From Colwellia sp. RSH04 (GTDB lineage Bacteria; Pseudomonadota; Gammaproteobacteria; Enterobacterales; Alteromonadaceae): a DNA stretch of 64,000 bases. Every line of letters starts with the position of its first letter. Position 1 is the first letter of the stretch. The notes below the pieces were generated by a model that was given only the letters and a program-made list of their open reading frames with translations, made no database searches and was not told the origin of the DNA. Made by a program: the position numbers and the translations under genes. Shown here piece after piece: positions 37,722 to 46,854 of this stretch. Where the stretch lies: the NCBI RefSeq assembly GCF_003545765.1, contig NZ_QXIO01000001.1, positions 186,001 to 250,000 of the forward strand. Direction: 5' to 3'.

Positions 37722-37911
37722 GCATTGAAAGGCGAGTATACAGAAAAATAACTTAATAGGGTAAAGCTATTCGTTAATTTTGCAGTAATATCGCTGCTTT
37801 TGTTGTGTTAATTGTGCAGTATAAAAATAGTCCGTATTTTCAATATATTAATATTTATATGAAAATTATTGTGATCTAAACACACATTATATCTGTAATA
37901 AGGGATATTTT

Positions 37912-37947
37912 AGCTATAGTTAAAGCTATAGTTAAAGCTATAGTTAA
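37912..37947. repeat. Three tandem 12-bp repeats
   Basis: AGCTATAGTTAA is repeated three times without a gap, ending 44 bp before the start of the gene at 37992, in its likely promoter/leader. AGCTATAG itself is near-symmetrical. It could be a phase-variable spacer or regulator sites; neither is shown. Confidence 0.8.
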
Positions 37948-37991
37948 TTAGGCAAAATAAAAATAATTAGGCACCTTATATTGGGAATAAC

Positions 37992-38528
37992 ATGAGAATA
38001 CTGCTCGTAACAATATTGATTACTATGTCTGGTCACGCTCTTTCGCTTGACTACTCTTTAGTAGAGAACGAGAAAGCATTAATAGCTCAATCGCTAATTA
38101 TTGAACAACAACTATTCAATCAACAAAGTAATGTTAAATTTGGCAATATAGAACTGGAAACCAGCTATCAAAACTTAAATGACATTGAGCTTCAGTCTGC
38201 CATCACTCCTACAGAAACTCTAGACAACTATTCCTTCCTAGGTCAATTAACTTTGCATAACAGTAAACAGTTAAGTATTAAGATGACAGCAAACTTTACT
38301 GAAAGAAATGAAGTTACAGCTAATATACCAGTAAACAATATTTCAGCACATATCCAAAATCAACAAAAAAGCCACCATTTAGGCTTAATAGGAAGCTATG
38401 CATTGACTTCTTCTTGGCAACTTTCAGGTGGCGTCTTGCAATCAGTACCAACAAATGCGAGTAAAGCAATAGATCAAAACAATACAATTAATAGTATTGC
38501 TTTGATCAGTACGAGTTATTCTTTTTAA
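37992..38528 (+). CDS. Small secreted, outer-membrane-like protein
   Basis: A 178-residue protein with a short signal peptide (MRILLVTILITMSGHALS). The body has alternating polar/hydrophobic strands (for example VKFGNIELETSYQNL and SFLGQLTLHNSKQLSIKM), and the last residues are SYSF, ending in Phe, so a small outer-membrane barrel is likely. I do not recognise the family. It stands between plsC and a response regulator reading the other way. Three 12-bp repeats lie in front. Confidence 0.6.
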   Translation: MRILLVTILITMSGHALSLDYSLVENEKALIAQSLIIEQQLFNQQSNVKFGNIELETSYQNLNDIELQSAITPTETLDNYSFLGQLTLHNSKQLSIKMTANFTERNEVTANIPVNNISAHIQNQQKSHHLGLIGSYALTSSWQLSGGVLQSVPTNASKAIDQNNTINSIALISTSYSF

Positions 38529-38537
38529 CGTGGTTTG

Positions 38538-39284
38538 CTAATCAAGATTTAACATATAACCTTGACCCCACACCGTTTCAATATGTAAGTTATTTAAAGC
38601 TTTAAGAGATAACTTTTCTCGAAGTTGTGACATTCTTACATCAACCGTTCGCTCTACACCATTATACTCTCTACCTAAAAGTCGAGCATAAATCATATCG
38701 CGAGATAAAATATTACCTACATTTTGCATTAATAGCTTAAGCAAATTGAATTCAAAACCACTTAATTTCACTCTACTATTATTAACTATGCATTGCTGTG
38801 ACTTGGGCTGTATGGTTAATGCGCCAATAGTTAATGCCCCCATATCATCAAGCATAATCCTTTCTTTATTACGTCGACTTAATGCATTTATTTTAGCCGT
38901 AAAAATAGTTGCTGATATTGGTTTTCTTACATAATCATCAATACCAAGATTAAATGCTTGTAATTGTTCTTCTTCATCATCTTTTAATGTAAGAACAATT
39001 AACGGTCCAGAGTAAAAACTTCTTAGATCTTTTATGATCGATAACCGCTTAGACTCAAGTGCGTCTAAATCAATAATAATCATTTGTGGTGCAGCATCAA
39101 TGACTAAGTCTTTGTAATGGGGAGTGACATTGCTATGAACCAGTTCCACATTTGCCAAATTATTTTTAACTAAATGTAATAAATAGGAGCCATTTTCAAT
39201 TAACATAACTCTGTCTTCATTGAGTGTTGGGGTTAAACCATGGTCTTTATATTCAGTCTTAAAAAAGTTAGTGCTTATTACCAT
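38538..39284 (-). CDS. OmpR-family response regulator (orphan)
   Basis: A 248-residue two-domain regulator. The receiver domain (about 24-140) has the phospho-acceptor region MIIIDLDALES, Thr in IVLTLKDD and Lys in YVRKPIS; the acidic pair at the start is VMLIENGSY, so the second acid is lost. The winged-helix DNA-binding domain follows (LSGFEFNLLKLLMQNVGNILSRDMIYARLLGREYNGVERTVDVRMSQLREKL). No histidine kinase is adjacent, and the target genes are unknown. The altered acidic pocket may reduce phosphorylation dependence. Confidence 0.85.
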   Translation of the reverse strand: MVISTNFFKTEYKDHGLTPTLNEDRVMLIENGSYLLHLVKNNLANVELVHSNVTPHYKDLVIDAAPQMIIIDLDALESKRLSIIKDLRSFYSGPLIVLTLKDDEEEQLQAFNLGIDDYVRKPISATIFTAKINALSRRNKERIMLDDMGALTIGALTIQPKSQQCIVNNSRVKLSGFEFNLLKLLMQNVGNILSRDMIYARLLGREYNGVERTVDVRMSQLREKLSLKALNNLHIETVWGQGYMLNLD

Positions 39285-39512
39285 AACAACTCTCCTTACT
39301 ATATATCATCAGTAACTTTTAACGCCACTGACTACCTTCGATTTTGTTTCTCATTAAATAGTAAGGTATAGAGGACTATCACATTGTAATAGCTTGTAAC
39401 GATTAAGTAACACTTAGTAAGTGACTGTTTTATATAAGCTGTATTAGGAGTGTTTATTTATGACAATAAAATAAGTACAAGTTCGTCCTACTTAAAACAA
39501 GGTAAAAATTAT

Positions 39513-40586
39513 TTATTGTGAAAATATTAATAAAGGATGAGGCTTCACCTGAAGTGCTACTTTCTCTTTAATATTCAACATTCTTTGGCTATATAGGCTC
39601 ACGTTACTTTGCTTTCTAGTATTATCATCAATACTAGAAAGCTGATAATGATAACCTTGCTCAGTAACACTGATATGCTCTACACAAGCATTAACAGTTA
39701 AGCTTTCATTTATTTGAAGGTATTGCGGTTTTATTAATAACACTAAATTAGCATTCGAAACATTACTTACTCGTCGAGTAATGTACTCAAGCTCTGAATC
39801 AGTTAAATTTAGGGAGCCAAATGGTGTACTTAACTCATTGCGATTTAATTTACAGGTTAACCAAGTTCCTAATTGCAAAAAATCAGCGACTAGCCAACTG
39901 TTTGGCTTTTGACAAATAGCGACTGGAGAGTCTAGCTGTAGTATTTTACCTTCTGCCATCACCGCCATTTTATCGGCAAAGGTAAATACTTCATCTTTAT
40001 TATGGGTGACAAAAATAGCAGTTATATTGAGTTTTTTTAACAACTGCCTAATTTCAAGCATAAGCTCTGTTCTTAAACGTGCATCGATATTAGAAAAAGG
40101 CTCATCAAGCAATAATACTTTGGGTTGTGGCGCTAATGCTCTAGCGATAGCCACTCGTTGCTGTTGACCACCCGAAAGCTGATGAATATATTTATCTTTA
40201 TGATCTGAAAGCTTTAGCAAAGTTAATAAGTTATCAATACGTAATGATTGTTCTGAAGCAGAATACTCCCGAATACCAAAAGCAATGTTTTGCGTAACAG
40301 ATAAATGAGGGAATAAAGCATAATCTTGAAAAATCATCCCTACCTGACGCTCTTGTGCAGGCACCATCAATTCACCATCGTTAATAATACGATTATCTAA
40401 TTGAATAACACCATCAGTTAGTTTCGCAAAGCCCGCAATGGCATTGAGCAACGTTGTTTTACCACAACCACTTGCACCAACAAGCCCTAAAATTTCGCCA
40501 GCACATAAATGTAAATCGAGTTGCTGTAAAATATGTTTATCTTGTAACTTCACCGAAAGTTGGTTTATTTCAAGCAAGGTTGTCAT
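39513..40586 (-). CDS. fbpC: Iron(III) ABC transporter ATPase, FbpC-like
   Basis: A 357-residue ABC ATPase with a C-terminal TOBE-like regulatory part. Walker A is GASGCGKTTLLNAIAGF, the signature is LSGGQQQRVAIARAL, and Walker B is VLLLDEPFSNID. The closest pattern is the FbpC/spermidine-type importer ATPase. Its start overlaps the fbpB stop (TAATG). Third gene of an fbpABC operon behind a Fur box. Iron specificity is inferred from the Fur box and the binding protein. Confidence 0.9.
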   Translation of the reverse strand: MTTLLEINQLSVKLQDKHILQQLDLHLCAGEILGLVGASGCGKTTLLNAIAGFAKLTDGVIQLDNRIINDGELMVPAQERQVGMIFQDYALFPHLSVTQNIAFGIREYSASEQSLRIDNLLTLLKLSDHKDKYIHQLSGGQQQRVAIARALAPQPKVLLLDEPFSNIDARLRTELMLEIRQLLKKLNITAIFVTHNKDEVFTFADKMAVMAEGKILQLDSPVAICQKPNSWLVADFLQLGTWLTCKLNRNELSTPFGSLNLTDSELEYITRRVSNVSNANLVLLIKPQYLQINESLTVNACVEHISVTEQGYHYQLSSIDDNTRKQSNVSLYSQRMLNIKEKVALQVKPHPLLIFSQ

Positions 40587-42211
40587 TAATGTTCTCTTTT
40601 TCTGTTAAGTAGAATAATGGGCAGTAAACCAAATAGCACAATTAATATTGCACCTAGCGCACCTTGCTCGAGCATTTCATCTGAAATCAACTGGTAAATC
40701 TGACTACTCAAGGTTTCAAAGTTAAAGGGTCTTAATAACAAGACAGCTGATAACTCTTTCATTGATTCAACAAAAACCAATAACCAAGCAATCAAAATAG
40801 TGGGCTTTAATATAGGTAAATGAACACGAGTCACTGTTTTAATTAATCCCATGCCTAAAGTCGCTGGTGCATAATCAAGCGATTGTGGAATTTGTTTAAT
40901 GCCACTAGCGATTGTACCGTTAGCAATCGCTGAAAACCTTACAACAAAAGCAAAAATCATCGCAAAGATAGTACCAGACATAATTAAGCCTGGCTGCTGC
41001 CAAGCAAAAAACTCTGCTATATCATTTAACCAGTGATCAAGAGGAGCAAAAGTAGCTAGCATTGCCATGGCAAGAACCGTGCCTGGTATAGCGTAACCAA
41101 AGCCTGAAATTTGTTGTGGTAAATGGCTGAATTTGTTGCCATGAAGCCTCTGATAAAACCCTAGTATTAAGGCAATAAAAACAGCGACGGTTGCCGCAAT
41201 AACTGACACTTTAATACTGTTTATGCCTGTTTCGAGCAAGTTTGCTAATTGCTCAGCATTACTGTATTCAACAGCCATGGAAATTAATAAAGCGAAGGGT
41301 AATAAAAAGCCTAAGATAACTAATAACCAACAGAAAACAGATGCCGCTATTTGCTGTAAAAAAGAAAGTTGAATCAATTCTTTGTGCATATTAGGTCGGG
41401 AACTTTGATGGCGAAGCCCTGCTCGACCTCGTTGCTCCACTACAATAACACATAGTACTAAAAGCATTAGAACACTGGCTAAAGCATTTGCAGCAGCCAT
41501 GTCACCGTACCCCAGCCAAGTATCAAATATAGCAGTAGTTAACGTATTTACTGAAAAATACTGTACCGTAGCAAAATCAGCTAAAGTTTCCATTAACACT
41601 AAGCTAGCAGAGACAGCAATAGCAGGTCTTGCTAATGGCAAAGCAACATTAAAAAATGTTTGCTTTGCATTGAGTCCCAATAAACGAGCTGCACGCATTA
41701 AGCTTTGATCTTGTTGTTCAAAAGCGCCCCGAGTAAGCATATATATATAAGGATACAAAACCAAAGCAAGCATTACTGCAGCACCTGACAAAGTTCTTAA
41801 ATCAAAGAACCAATACTCTGTGGGGCTTTGCCAATCAAACCATAATCTTAAATTGCGCTGAACAGGGCCTGCATAATCAAATAAATCGGTGTAAAGGTAT
41901 GCCACTAAGTACGCTGGCATCGCTAAAGGAAGTAAAAGCAGCCAACGTAATTGTTGCTTAAATAAAAGATTCGTTTGACTTATAAGTGCAGCACTTACCA
42001 CGCCAAAAATTAATGAAAGTAAAACGACAAAAACACCAAGTAATATGGTGTTTTGTAAATAATCAGGTAGTACCGTTTGCCATAAATGACCAAATAATTG
42101 GGTCGATGCATCTATGCCATCTACTAACATTATCAGCACTGGTATCATCATTACCAGTGCGATTAAATAACTAAGAAATGTCCATTTTCTTTGATTATAG
42201 AGTGCTATCAC
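40586..42211 (-). CDS. fbpB: Iron(III) ABC transporter permease, FbpB-like
   Basis: A 541-residue fused double permease with 12 membrane segments and two EAA-type motifs (LMRAARLLGLNAKQTFFNVALPLARP and the second PQSLDYAPATLGMGLIKTVTRVHLPIL). Such fused permeases are characteristic of FbpB. The GTG start at 42211 overlaps the fbpA stop (GTGA), suggesting coupled translation. Confidence 0.9.
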   Translation of the reverse strand: MIALYNQRKWTFLSYLIALVMMIPVLIMLVDGIDASTQLFGHLWQTVLPDYLQNTILLGVFVVLLSLIFGVVSAALISQTNLLFKQQLRWLLLLPLAMPAYLVAYLYTDLFDYAGPVQRNLRLWFDWQSPTEYWFFDLRTLSGAAVMLALVLYPYIYMLTRGAFEQQDQSLMRAARLLGLNAKQTFFNVALPLARPAIAVSASLVLMETLADFATVQYFSVNTLTTAIFDTWLGYGDMAAANALASVLMLLVLCVIVVEQRGRAGLRHQSSRPNMHKELIQLSFLQQIAASVFCWLLVILGFLLPFALLISMAVEYSNAEQLANLLETGINSIKVSVIAATVAVFIALILGFYQRLHGNKFSHLPQQISGFGYAIPGTVLAMAMLATFAPLDHWLNDIAEFFAWQQPGLIMSGTIFAMIFAFVVRFSAIANGTIASGIKQIPQSLDYAPATLGMGLIKTVTRVHLPILKPTILIAWLLVFVESMKELSAVLLLRPFNFETLSSQIYQLISDEMLEQGALGAILIVLFGLLPIILLNRKREH

Positions 42212-43206
42212 AAATCAAATTTTGCTTTATCTAATAAAATCAGCGCTGCTTTACGGTTTTTAGCAATTTCTTCAAGGGGTAAGTCATCGGCTTTAAATTG
42301 TCCCCATGATGCTACGATATCTGACACAGGTACACCTTTACGTACAGGGTATTCCATATTAGTTTGCGCATAAAGAGCTTGCGCAGGCTTTGAAATCAAA
42401 TATTCCATTAATTTTTTAGCATTGGCTTGATTAGGTGCATATTTTGCCATTGCAACACCTGAAATATTGACATGTGAGCCACGATTATTTTGGTTAGGGA
42501 AATTAATATAGACTTCATCAGCCCAAACTTTTTGTTTATCATCGGTAAGCATTTTACCAAAATAATAGCTATTACCTAACGAAATATCACATAAGTTTTG
42601 ATGTATCGCTTGTACTTGGCCCCTATCATTACCTTGTGGTTTTCTTGCTAAGTTTTGCTTAAATTTCTTTAACCAATCTAAAGTATATTCTTCACCATGC
42701 TCACTGATCATTGAAGCAATTAATCCCACGGTATATGGATGCTTACCACTGCGAGTACAAACAAGACCACGGTACTTGTCATCAGCTAAATCTTCATAAT
42801 TAAAATCAATGTTACCAAGACGCTTAGCAGAATAAATATTACGAACACGAGTAGTCAACGCAAACCAAGTATTATCATTGGCTTGATATTGTGCTGGAAT
42901 TGCTTCTTTTAAAACAGCTGAATTAACAGCCTGCACTAAGTCCTTCTCTCTCAACTCTACTAAACGGCTAATATCAGTAGTTAACAAAACATCTGCGGGG
43001 CTATACTTCCCTTCTCTAGCTAAACGCTCAGCCATGCCTTTTTTAGCAAAAACAACATTCACTTTAATACCTGTTTGCTTAGTGAATTGGTCAAATAATG
43101 GTTTCACTAAAAAGGGTTGGCGATAAGAGTAGACATTGACTTCTGATGATGCTGAAGACAAAAAACTAGTAACTAATAGTAAGCCTACAATAATGTATTT
43201 AAGCAT
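42208..43206 (-). CDS. fbpA: Iron(III) ABC transporter binding protein, FbpA-like
   Basis: A 332-residue periplasmic binding protein. Signal peptide from the ATG at 43206 (MLKYIIVGLLLVTSFLSSASS) followed by EVNVYSYRQPFL; the YSYR start and the later GNSYYFGKMLTD (tandem Tyr, the iron-ligand region) fit FbpA/transferrin-like proteins. The longer frame from 43275 would cover the Fur box and is rejected. First gene of fbpABC, with the perfect Fur box at 43282-43296. Confidence 0.92.
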   Translation of the reverse strand: MLKYIIVGLLLVTSFLSSASSEVNVYSYRQPFLVKPLFDQFTKQTGIKVNVVFAKKGMAERLAREGKYSPADVLLTTDISRLVELREKDLVQAVNSAVLKEAIPAQYQANDNTWFALTTRVRNIYSAKRLGNIDFNYEDLADDKYRGLVCTRSGKHPYTVGLIASMISEHGEEYTLDWLKKFKQNLARKPQGNDRGQVQAIHQNLCDISLGNSYYFGKMLTDDKQKVWADEVYINFPNQNNRGSHVNISGVAMAKYAPNQANAKKLMEYLISKPAQALYAQTNMEYPVRKGVPVSDIVASWGQFKADDLPLEEIAKNRKAALILLDKAKFDL

Positions 43207-43281
43207 TGAGATTATTCCACAAAAAGTTCTTATATAAGGGAGGCAAATTGTGACAAGCACTAGGCATAGTGTCAAGTCATT

Positions 43282-43296
43282 TGAGAATAATTCTCA
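43282..43296. promoter_or_regulatory. Fur box upstream of fbpABC
   Basis: TGAGAATAATTCTCA is a perfect 7-1-7 inverted repeat matching the core of the Fur consensus, 76-90 bp before fbpA. It predicts iron repression of the importer. Confidence 0.85.
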
Positions 43297-43318
43297 TTAA
43301 TAACTTAATCAATTAGCG

Positions 43319-44188
43319 CTACGAAATTACACCTGCTAGACCACTAATCAACAACCAGCAGGCAAAGAAGAGTTTAAGTTTTGTCGCCGATAAGTGTGTC
43401 ACTATGGTTTTAGCAAATATGCCGCCAACTACTGCGGCAGGCCCTGCAAACAATACAACTTGCCAATATATATCTACTTGCAAGTGAAAAATAGCAAACC
43501 ATACTGAAATAGCAGAAATAATCACAGCACACGCTACTGCCATATTAATATCAAAACGGCGTACTATAAGATAAATCGCGACTATTTCACCAACCCCCAC
43601 ACTTAACCATGCGGTAATTGCTCCCCCAAAAATACCTATTACTAGTAATGCGATATAATCATAAGGCGCTAATTGGCTCCGTTCTTTACTCCCTTTAAAA
43701 GAATAAATGGTGATAATAATGAAAAGGCCTAATACTAGCGAAAACCAACTAAAACTAAATGTTAATGAGGCAGGAGAAGGAATAGATAAATACAGCGCTA
43801 AACTAATAGTAAGAATAGAAGTAATACTGGTTAACGAAATTATACGTTTAAAGCCTTGCCACAAACGCAAATCTGTTTTTTCAGTATGATAGTGGTGATA
43901 CCATGTTATTGCGCCTGCAGTCATGCCAAAGCACTGAATTGCAAAACTTGTCGCAACAGACTCTACTTCAGTAAAGTTTAACTGATTAAACATAGGGATA
44001 AAAATCACCCCGCCACCAGCACCTGTAGAATTGGCAAAAATAGCGCCAACAACGCCTAACAATGTAAAATGTACATAACCAATTAATACTTGCCAGCTAA
44101 AGCTTGAGCTTAAAATAAGCCCAACCCACGTACTAATAAAAAGCAAAATAAATAGCGGGTTAGCCAATAACGACTTATTTTGATTCAT
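43319..44188 (-). CDS. TauE/SafE-family sulfite/anion permease
   Basis: A 289-residue protein with about eight membrane segments of the TauE/SafE type (GVVGAIFANSTGAGGGVIFIPMF and the second half LLVIGIFGGAITAWLSVGVGE). These families export sulfite, sulfonates or organosulfur compounds; the substrate here is unknown. It starts 8 bp after the YcxB-like gene and is probably co-transcribed. An iron link with the fbp genes downstream is not indicated. Confidence 0.85.
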   Translation of the reverse strand: MNQNKSLLANPLFILLFISTWVGLILSSSFSWQVLIGYVHFTLLGVVGAIFANSTGAGGGVIFIPMFNQLNFTEVESVATSFAIQCFGMTAGAITWYHHYHTEKTDLRLWQGFKRIISLTSITSILTISLALYLSIPSPASLTFSFSWFSLVLGLFIIITIYSFKGSKERSQLAPYDYIALLVIGIFGGAITAWLSVGVGEIVAIYLIVRRFDINMAVACAVIISAISVWFAIFHLQVDIYWQVVLFAGPAAVVGGIFAKTIVTHLSATKLKLFFACWLLISGLAGVIS

Positions 44189-44196
44189 TCTGACAA

Positions 44197-44700
44197 TTAT
44201 TCAGCTGCGACAAAACCTGCTTGTGACTTAATTAAAGCTTGAGCTTCAACTGACAAACTAGCTCGAGAAAGGTAACTTTTACTGATATTTTTTCCGACAG
44301 AAAAGAAAATAACATAGCCTAATTCTGTTTCTTTTATTTGATTAACATCGTGCCAGAGAATTTTACGTTTATCATAAAACGATTCTGTTAAAACACCTTT
44401 ATCATCAATAGTTATCGTGACTTCACTGTTAGACGCTTTACTGAGCATTTGCCTAAATACCCACCAAGGTTGATGATAATAAATACTTAAAGACTCCAAT
44501 AAACCTAATGAAATAACAAACCAAGCTGCATAACCATTAACAGGTGTAAAGAGCAAAATAAATAAGCCAAATACTGTTAAAACATTTGCTTTAAAGTACG
44601 TTTTCCGATTGTGCTCGACAGTAGTCGATTGCGTATAACACTCAGTGAAATGCGCTTTATCTAGAGTAAAAGACGAAGTGTACGAATGCGTTTCAGCCAT
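44197..44700 (-). CDS. YcxB-like membrane protein
   Basis: A 167-residue protein from the ATG at 44700 (a TTG three codons upstream is less likely). It has two membrane helices (VLTVFGLFILLFTPVNGYAAWFVISLGLL) and a C-terminal domain with ITIDDKGVLTESFYDKRKILWHDVNQI, which resembles the YcxB-like domain family. The function is unknown. It directly precedes the TauE-like gene. Confidence 0.7.
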   Translation of the reverse strand: MAETHSYTSSFTLDKAHFTECYTQSTTVEHNRKTYFKANVLTVFGLFILLFTPVNGYAAWFVISLGLLESLSIYYHQPWWVFRQMLSKASNSEVTITIDDKGVLTESFYDKRKILWHDVNQIKETELGYVIFFSVGKNISKSYLSRASLSVEAQALIKSQAGFVAAE

Positions 44701-44782
44701 AACAACCAATACAATATTAAAGTTCTATTTGAATGCAGGCATATTAACAGAACAGATTAAGTAAAGTAACAACAAATACCCT

Positions 44783-44800
44783 AGGGCATGTTGGCCTTTT
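44783..44800 (+). repeat. Single relic end of the TAGGGC element family
   Basis: TAGGGCATGTTGGCCTTTT fits the end consensus TAGGGCRTGTTRRYCTTTG of the elements at 35153 and 47667. No partner end is found within the gap, so it is probably a decayed remnant. Confidence 0.4.
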
Positions 44801-44860
44801 AAGTATGAATTTTATACCTATTGAATATGATAAATTTAAGGCGTAGCGATTAGATTGTTG

Positions 44861-46318
44861 TTATTTCATCATAACCATTGTTAAGCACATGTTTAAATGT
44901 TCAATTAGCGCACAAAATTGTCGGTAATCTTCACTGGCTATTTCTGAGTCTTGTTCAAGGAATTGACCACAAATTACACCAATAACTTTACCTGAAATTT
45001 TAATGGGTGCTATAGCCATAGCCCCGTTATTCATAAAATTCGCAACTTCAGCGGTAATAAGATCGCGCCAGTGTTCATGCTTCATATCATTCACTAATGC
45101 GGGCTGCTTTGCTTTTATAACCTTAGCCAATACATTGTCACTTAACGTTAAATTAATCTTCACTTTAAATGGATCTTTATTACCTTGAGCATCAACAACA
45201 AAGCGAGATTTCACTGCTGATTTATTATCCACCAGCATCAAAAATGAGCTACGTTCAAAAGCAAAAACTTTGCTTATATCAACCAATGCCAACTGTAAAT
45301 ACTCATTAAAATCATGGCTTGAATTGACTAACTGAGTCAGTTGCATAAAAGCATTCAGTAACTCTTTTTCCTTGGTAACCACATGATTTTTTTGGTGAGA
45401 TGCTAAATTCGAAGAAAACATTTTACCACTAGGGAGCGTTTTTATGCGCTCTGAAAGCACTTCTGCTCCATAAGATGATAATAACTTGCAAGAAATTTCA
45501 CGAGTATGCTCTATTCTCGCTTTAAGCTGCCTCACTGAAATATTCATTATTTTCGATATTTCAGCTAATAATTCATTGAAACTCTCTTCATCATCACCGG
45601 GTGATGCAATAATGCTACTTAGTTGATCGGCAAAATAGATAATCCTTACTTCATCTGTTCTATTCTGTGGTTGATCTAACGCCTTCACTAGAATATCACT
45701 CAAATGCCATGTTAAAGCCAACCCTTTACTTAAGTCATTAAACGTTGTGCCAATATTAGCTTGGCAATATTCATTAAATGCTTTGGGCGTAAGGTGATCT
45801 TGCGCTGCTAATTTAGATGCATCTTCACCACCAATACTCCAGAAAGCAGTTTCACCAATTCGATACAACATAGCAGCAAGATAAACTTCTTCTTGAAGCT
45901 CATCGCTATAAGCTGGCACCATCATTTTAGCTAACATCCCTGCATAAAATGAGTTTGCCATAGACTGGGTTAATTCATTATAAACATGAATATCTAAACT
46001 TTTGCTAGCAAGTAAGCTGTCGACCAACTTTGCAGTTAAGCATATATTCTTAACAGACTGAATACCTAAAACAACTGTCGCACGTGAAACTGTCGTCACT
46101 TTATTAACACCTAAATGTTGAATACCGTTTGCTATTTTGAGTAAACACGAGGATAACGCTTGATCATGAAGAATTGCTTTACTTAATTTAGGTAATGATG
46201 ATTTATCATCATTAGAAAATTTATCTAATAACTGTGCAGTAGAAGTAATCGCGGGTAACTCGCTATGAGCAATTAACTCCACCCATTGCTGAGTACTTTT
46301 TTTATCTTTAGCAAACAT
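44861..46318 (-). CDS. HDOD domain protein with C-terminal GAF domain
   Basis: A 485-residue cytoplasmic signalling protein. The HDOD domain (about residues 12-210) has LPKLSKAILHDQALSSCLLKIAN and SVKNICLTAKLVDSLLA, and the His/Asp metal-site pattern of true HD phosphodiesterases is degenerate. A GAF-like domain (about 320-480) contains AFMQLTQLVNSSHDFNEYLQLAL and HEHWRDLITAEVANFMNNGAMAIAPI. HDOD-GAF proteins often take part in c-di-GMP or chemotaxis-related regulation; no specific role can be set here. It stands alone. Confidence 0.88.
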   Translation of the reverse strand: MFAKDKKSTQQWVELIAHSELPAITSTAQLLDKFSNDDKSSLPKLSKAILHDQALSSCLLKIANGIQHLGVNKVTTVSRATVVLGIQSVKNICLTAKLVDSLLASKSLDIHVYNELTQSMANSFYAGMLAKMMVPAYSDELQEEVYLAAMLYRIGETAFWSIGGEDASKLAAQDHLTPKAFNEYCQANIGTTFNDLSKGLALTWHLSDILVKALDQPQNRTDEVRIIYFADQLSSIIASPGDDEESFNELLAEISKIMNISVRQLKARIEHTREISCKLLSSYGAEVLSERIKTLPSGKMFSSNLASHQKNHVVTKEKELLNAFMQLTQLVNSSHDFNEYLQLALVDISKVFAFERSSFLMLVDNKSAVKSRFVVDAQGNKDPFKVKINLTLSDNVLAKVIKAKQPALVNDMKHEHWRDLITAEVANFMNNGAMAIAPIKISGKVIGVICGQFLEQDSEIASEDYRQFCALIEHLNMCLTMVMMK

Positions 46319-46854
46319 ATGTTACTTCAATTAACTACAATTTTTATTAAAGGGGCTAGTCGTAATCCCATCATGCCTTGATACATGTTCATTGTCGACT
46401 AAGTACTTCAAGTGTAGCCTTTAATGATTAAATTAACCTTTTAAAATTGAAATAGCCTAAAGAGTGTTACCCTTTGTTTAATCATTCAGCTCAGAGTCCC
46501 CCTTTTGGCGCAGAATAAAAAGATTTTAGTCTCAGCCCTTGGGCGTACTCAAACCATTTTTACTGTTTTACACATCAATATATGAAGCGACCACACGACG
46601 TAAATTCTTCCGTGTTTAAATGATTATTGAACTGCAGCAAAAACATATGCTGTAAACGCAACATACTCTAATTTTACAATGAATTAGTAAAAAAGTTATC
46701 AAAAACACTCTACCAACAAATGACAACGCTGTCATATATTGGTAGAGTGTTGCCATAATTGAGTATTTTTCAGTTATAAATAGTTAACCTATAATTTAGT
46801 TTCAGTAGTTTACTAGCAATACATAGTGAGCTCTATAAGTATAAAGGAACATGT
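46319..46854. other. Long upstream region of nagB
   Basis: No gene in 536 bp. The left part holds the start region of the HDOD gene and AT-rich sequence without visible structure. The right part holds the operator and dyad (46704-46751) and the nagB promoter. Confidence 0.6.
46704..46751. promoter_or_regulatory. 48-bp dyad with the nagB NagR operator at its centre
   Basis: The operator TGACAACGCTGTCA is at 46721-46734. It is flanked by a perfect 13-bp inverted repeat, AACACTCTACCAA (46704-46716) and TTGGTAGAGTGTT (46739-46751), with exactly the same symmetry centre (46727.5). None of the other operators has such arms. Confidence 0.85.

Noticed and set aside
37912-37947. CRISPR array
   Set aside because: The repeats are contiguous, 12 bp, without spacers.
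43207-43275. Upstream extension of the FbpA ORF
   Set aside because: The lipid-like leader is out of place before a normal signal peptide; there is no ribosome site for the upstream codon.
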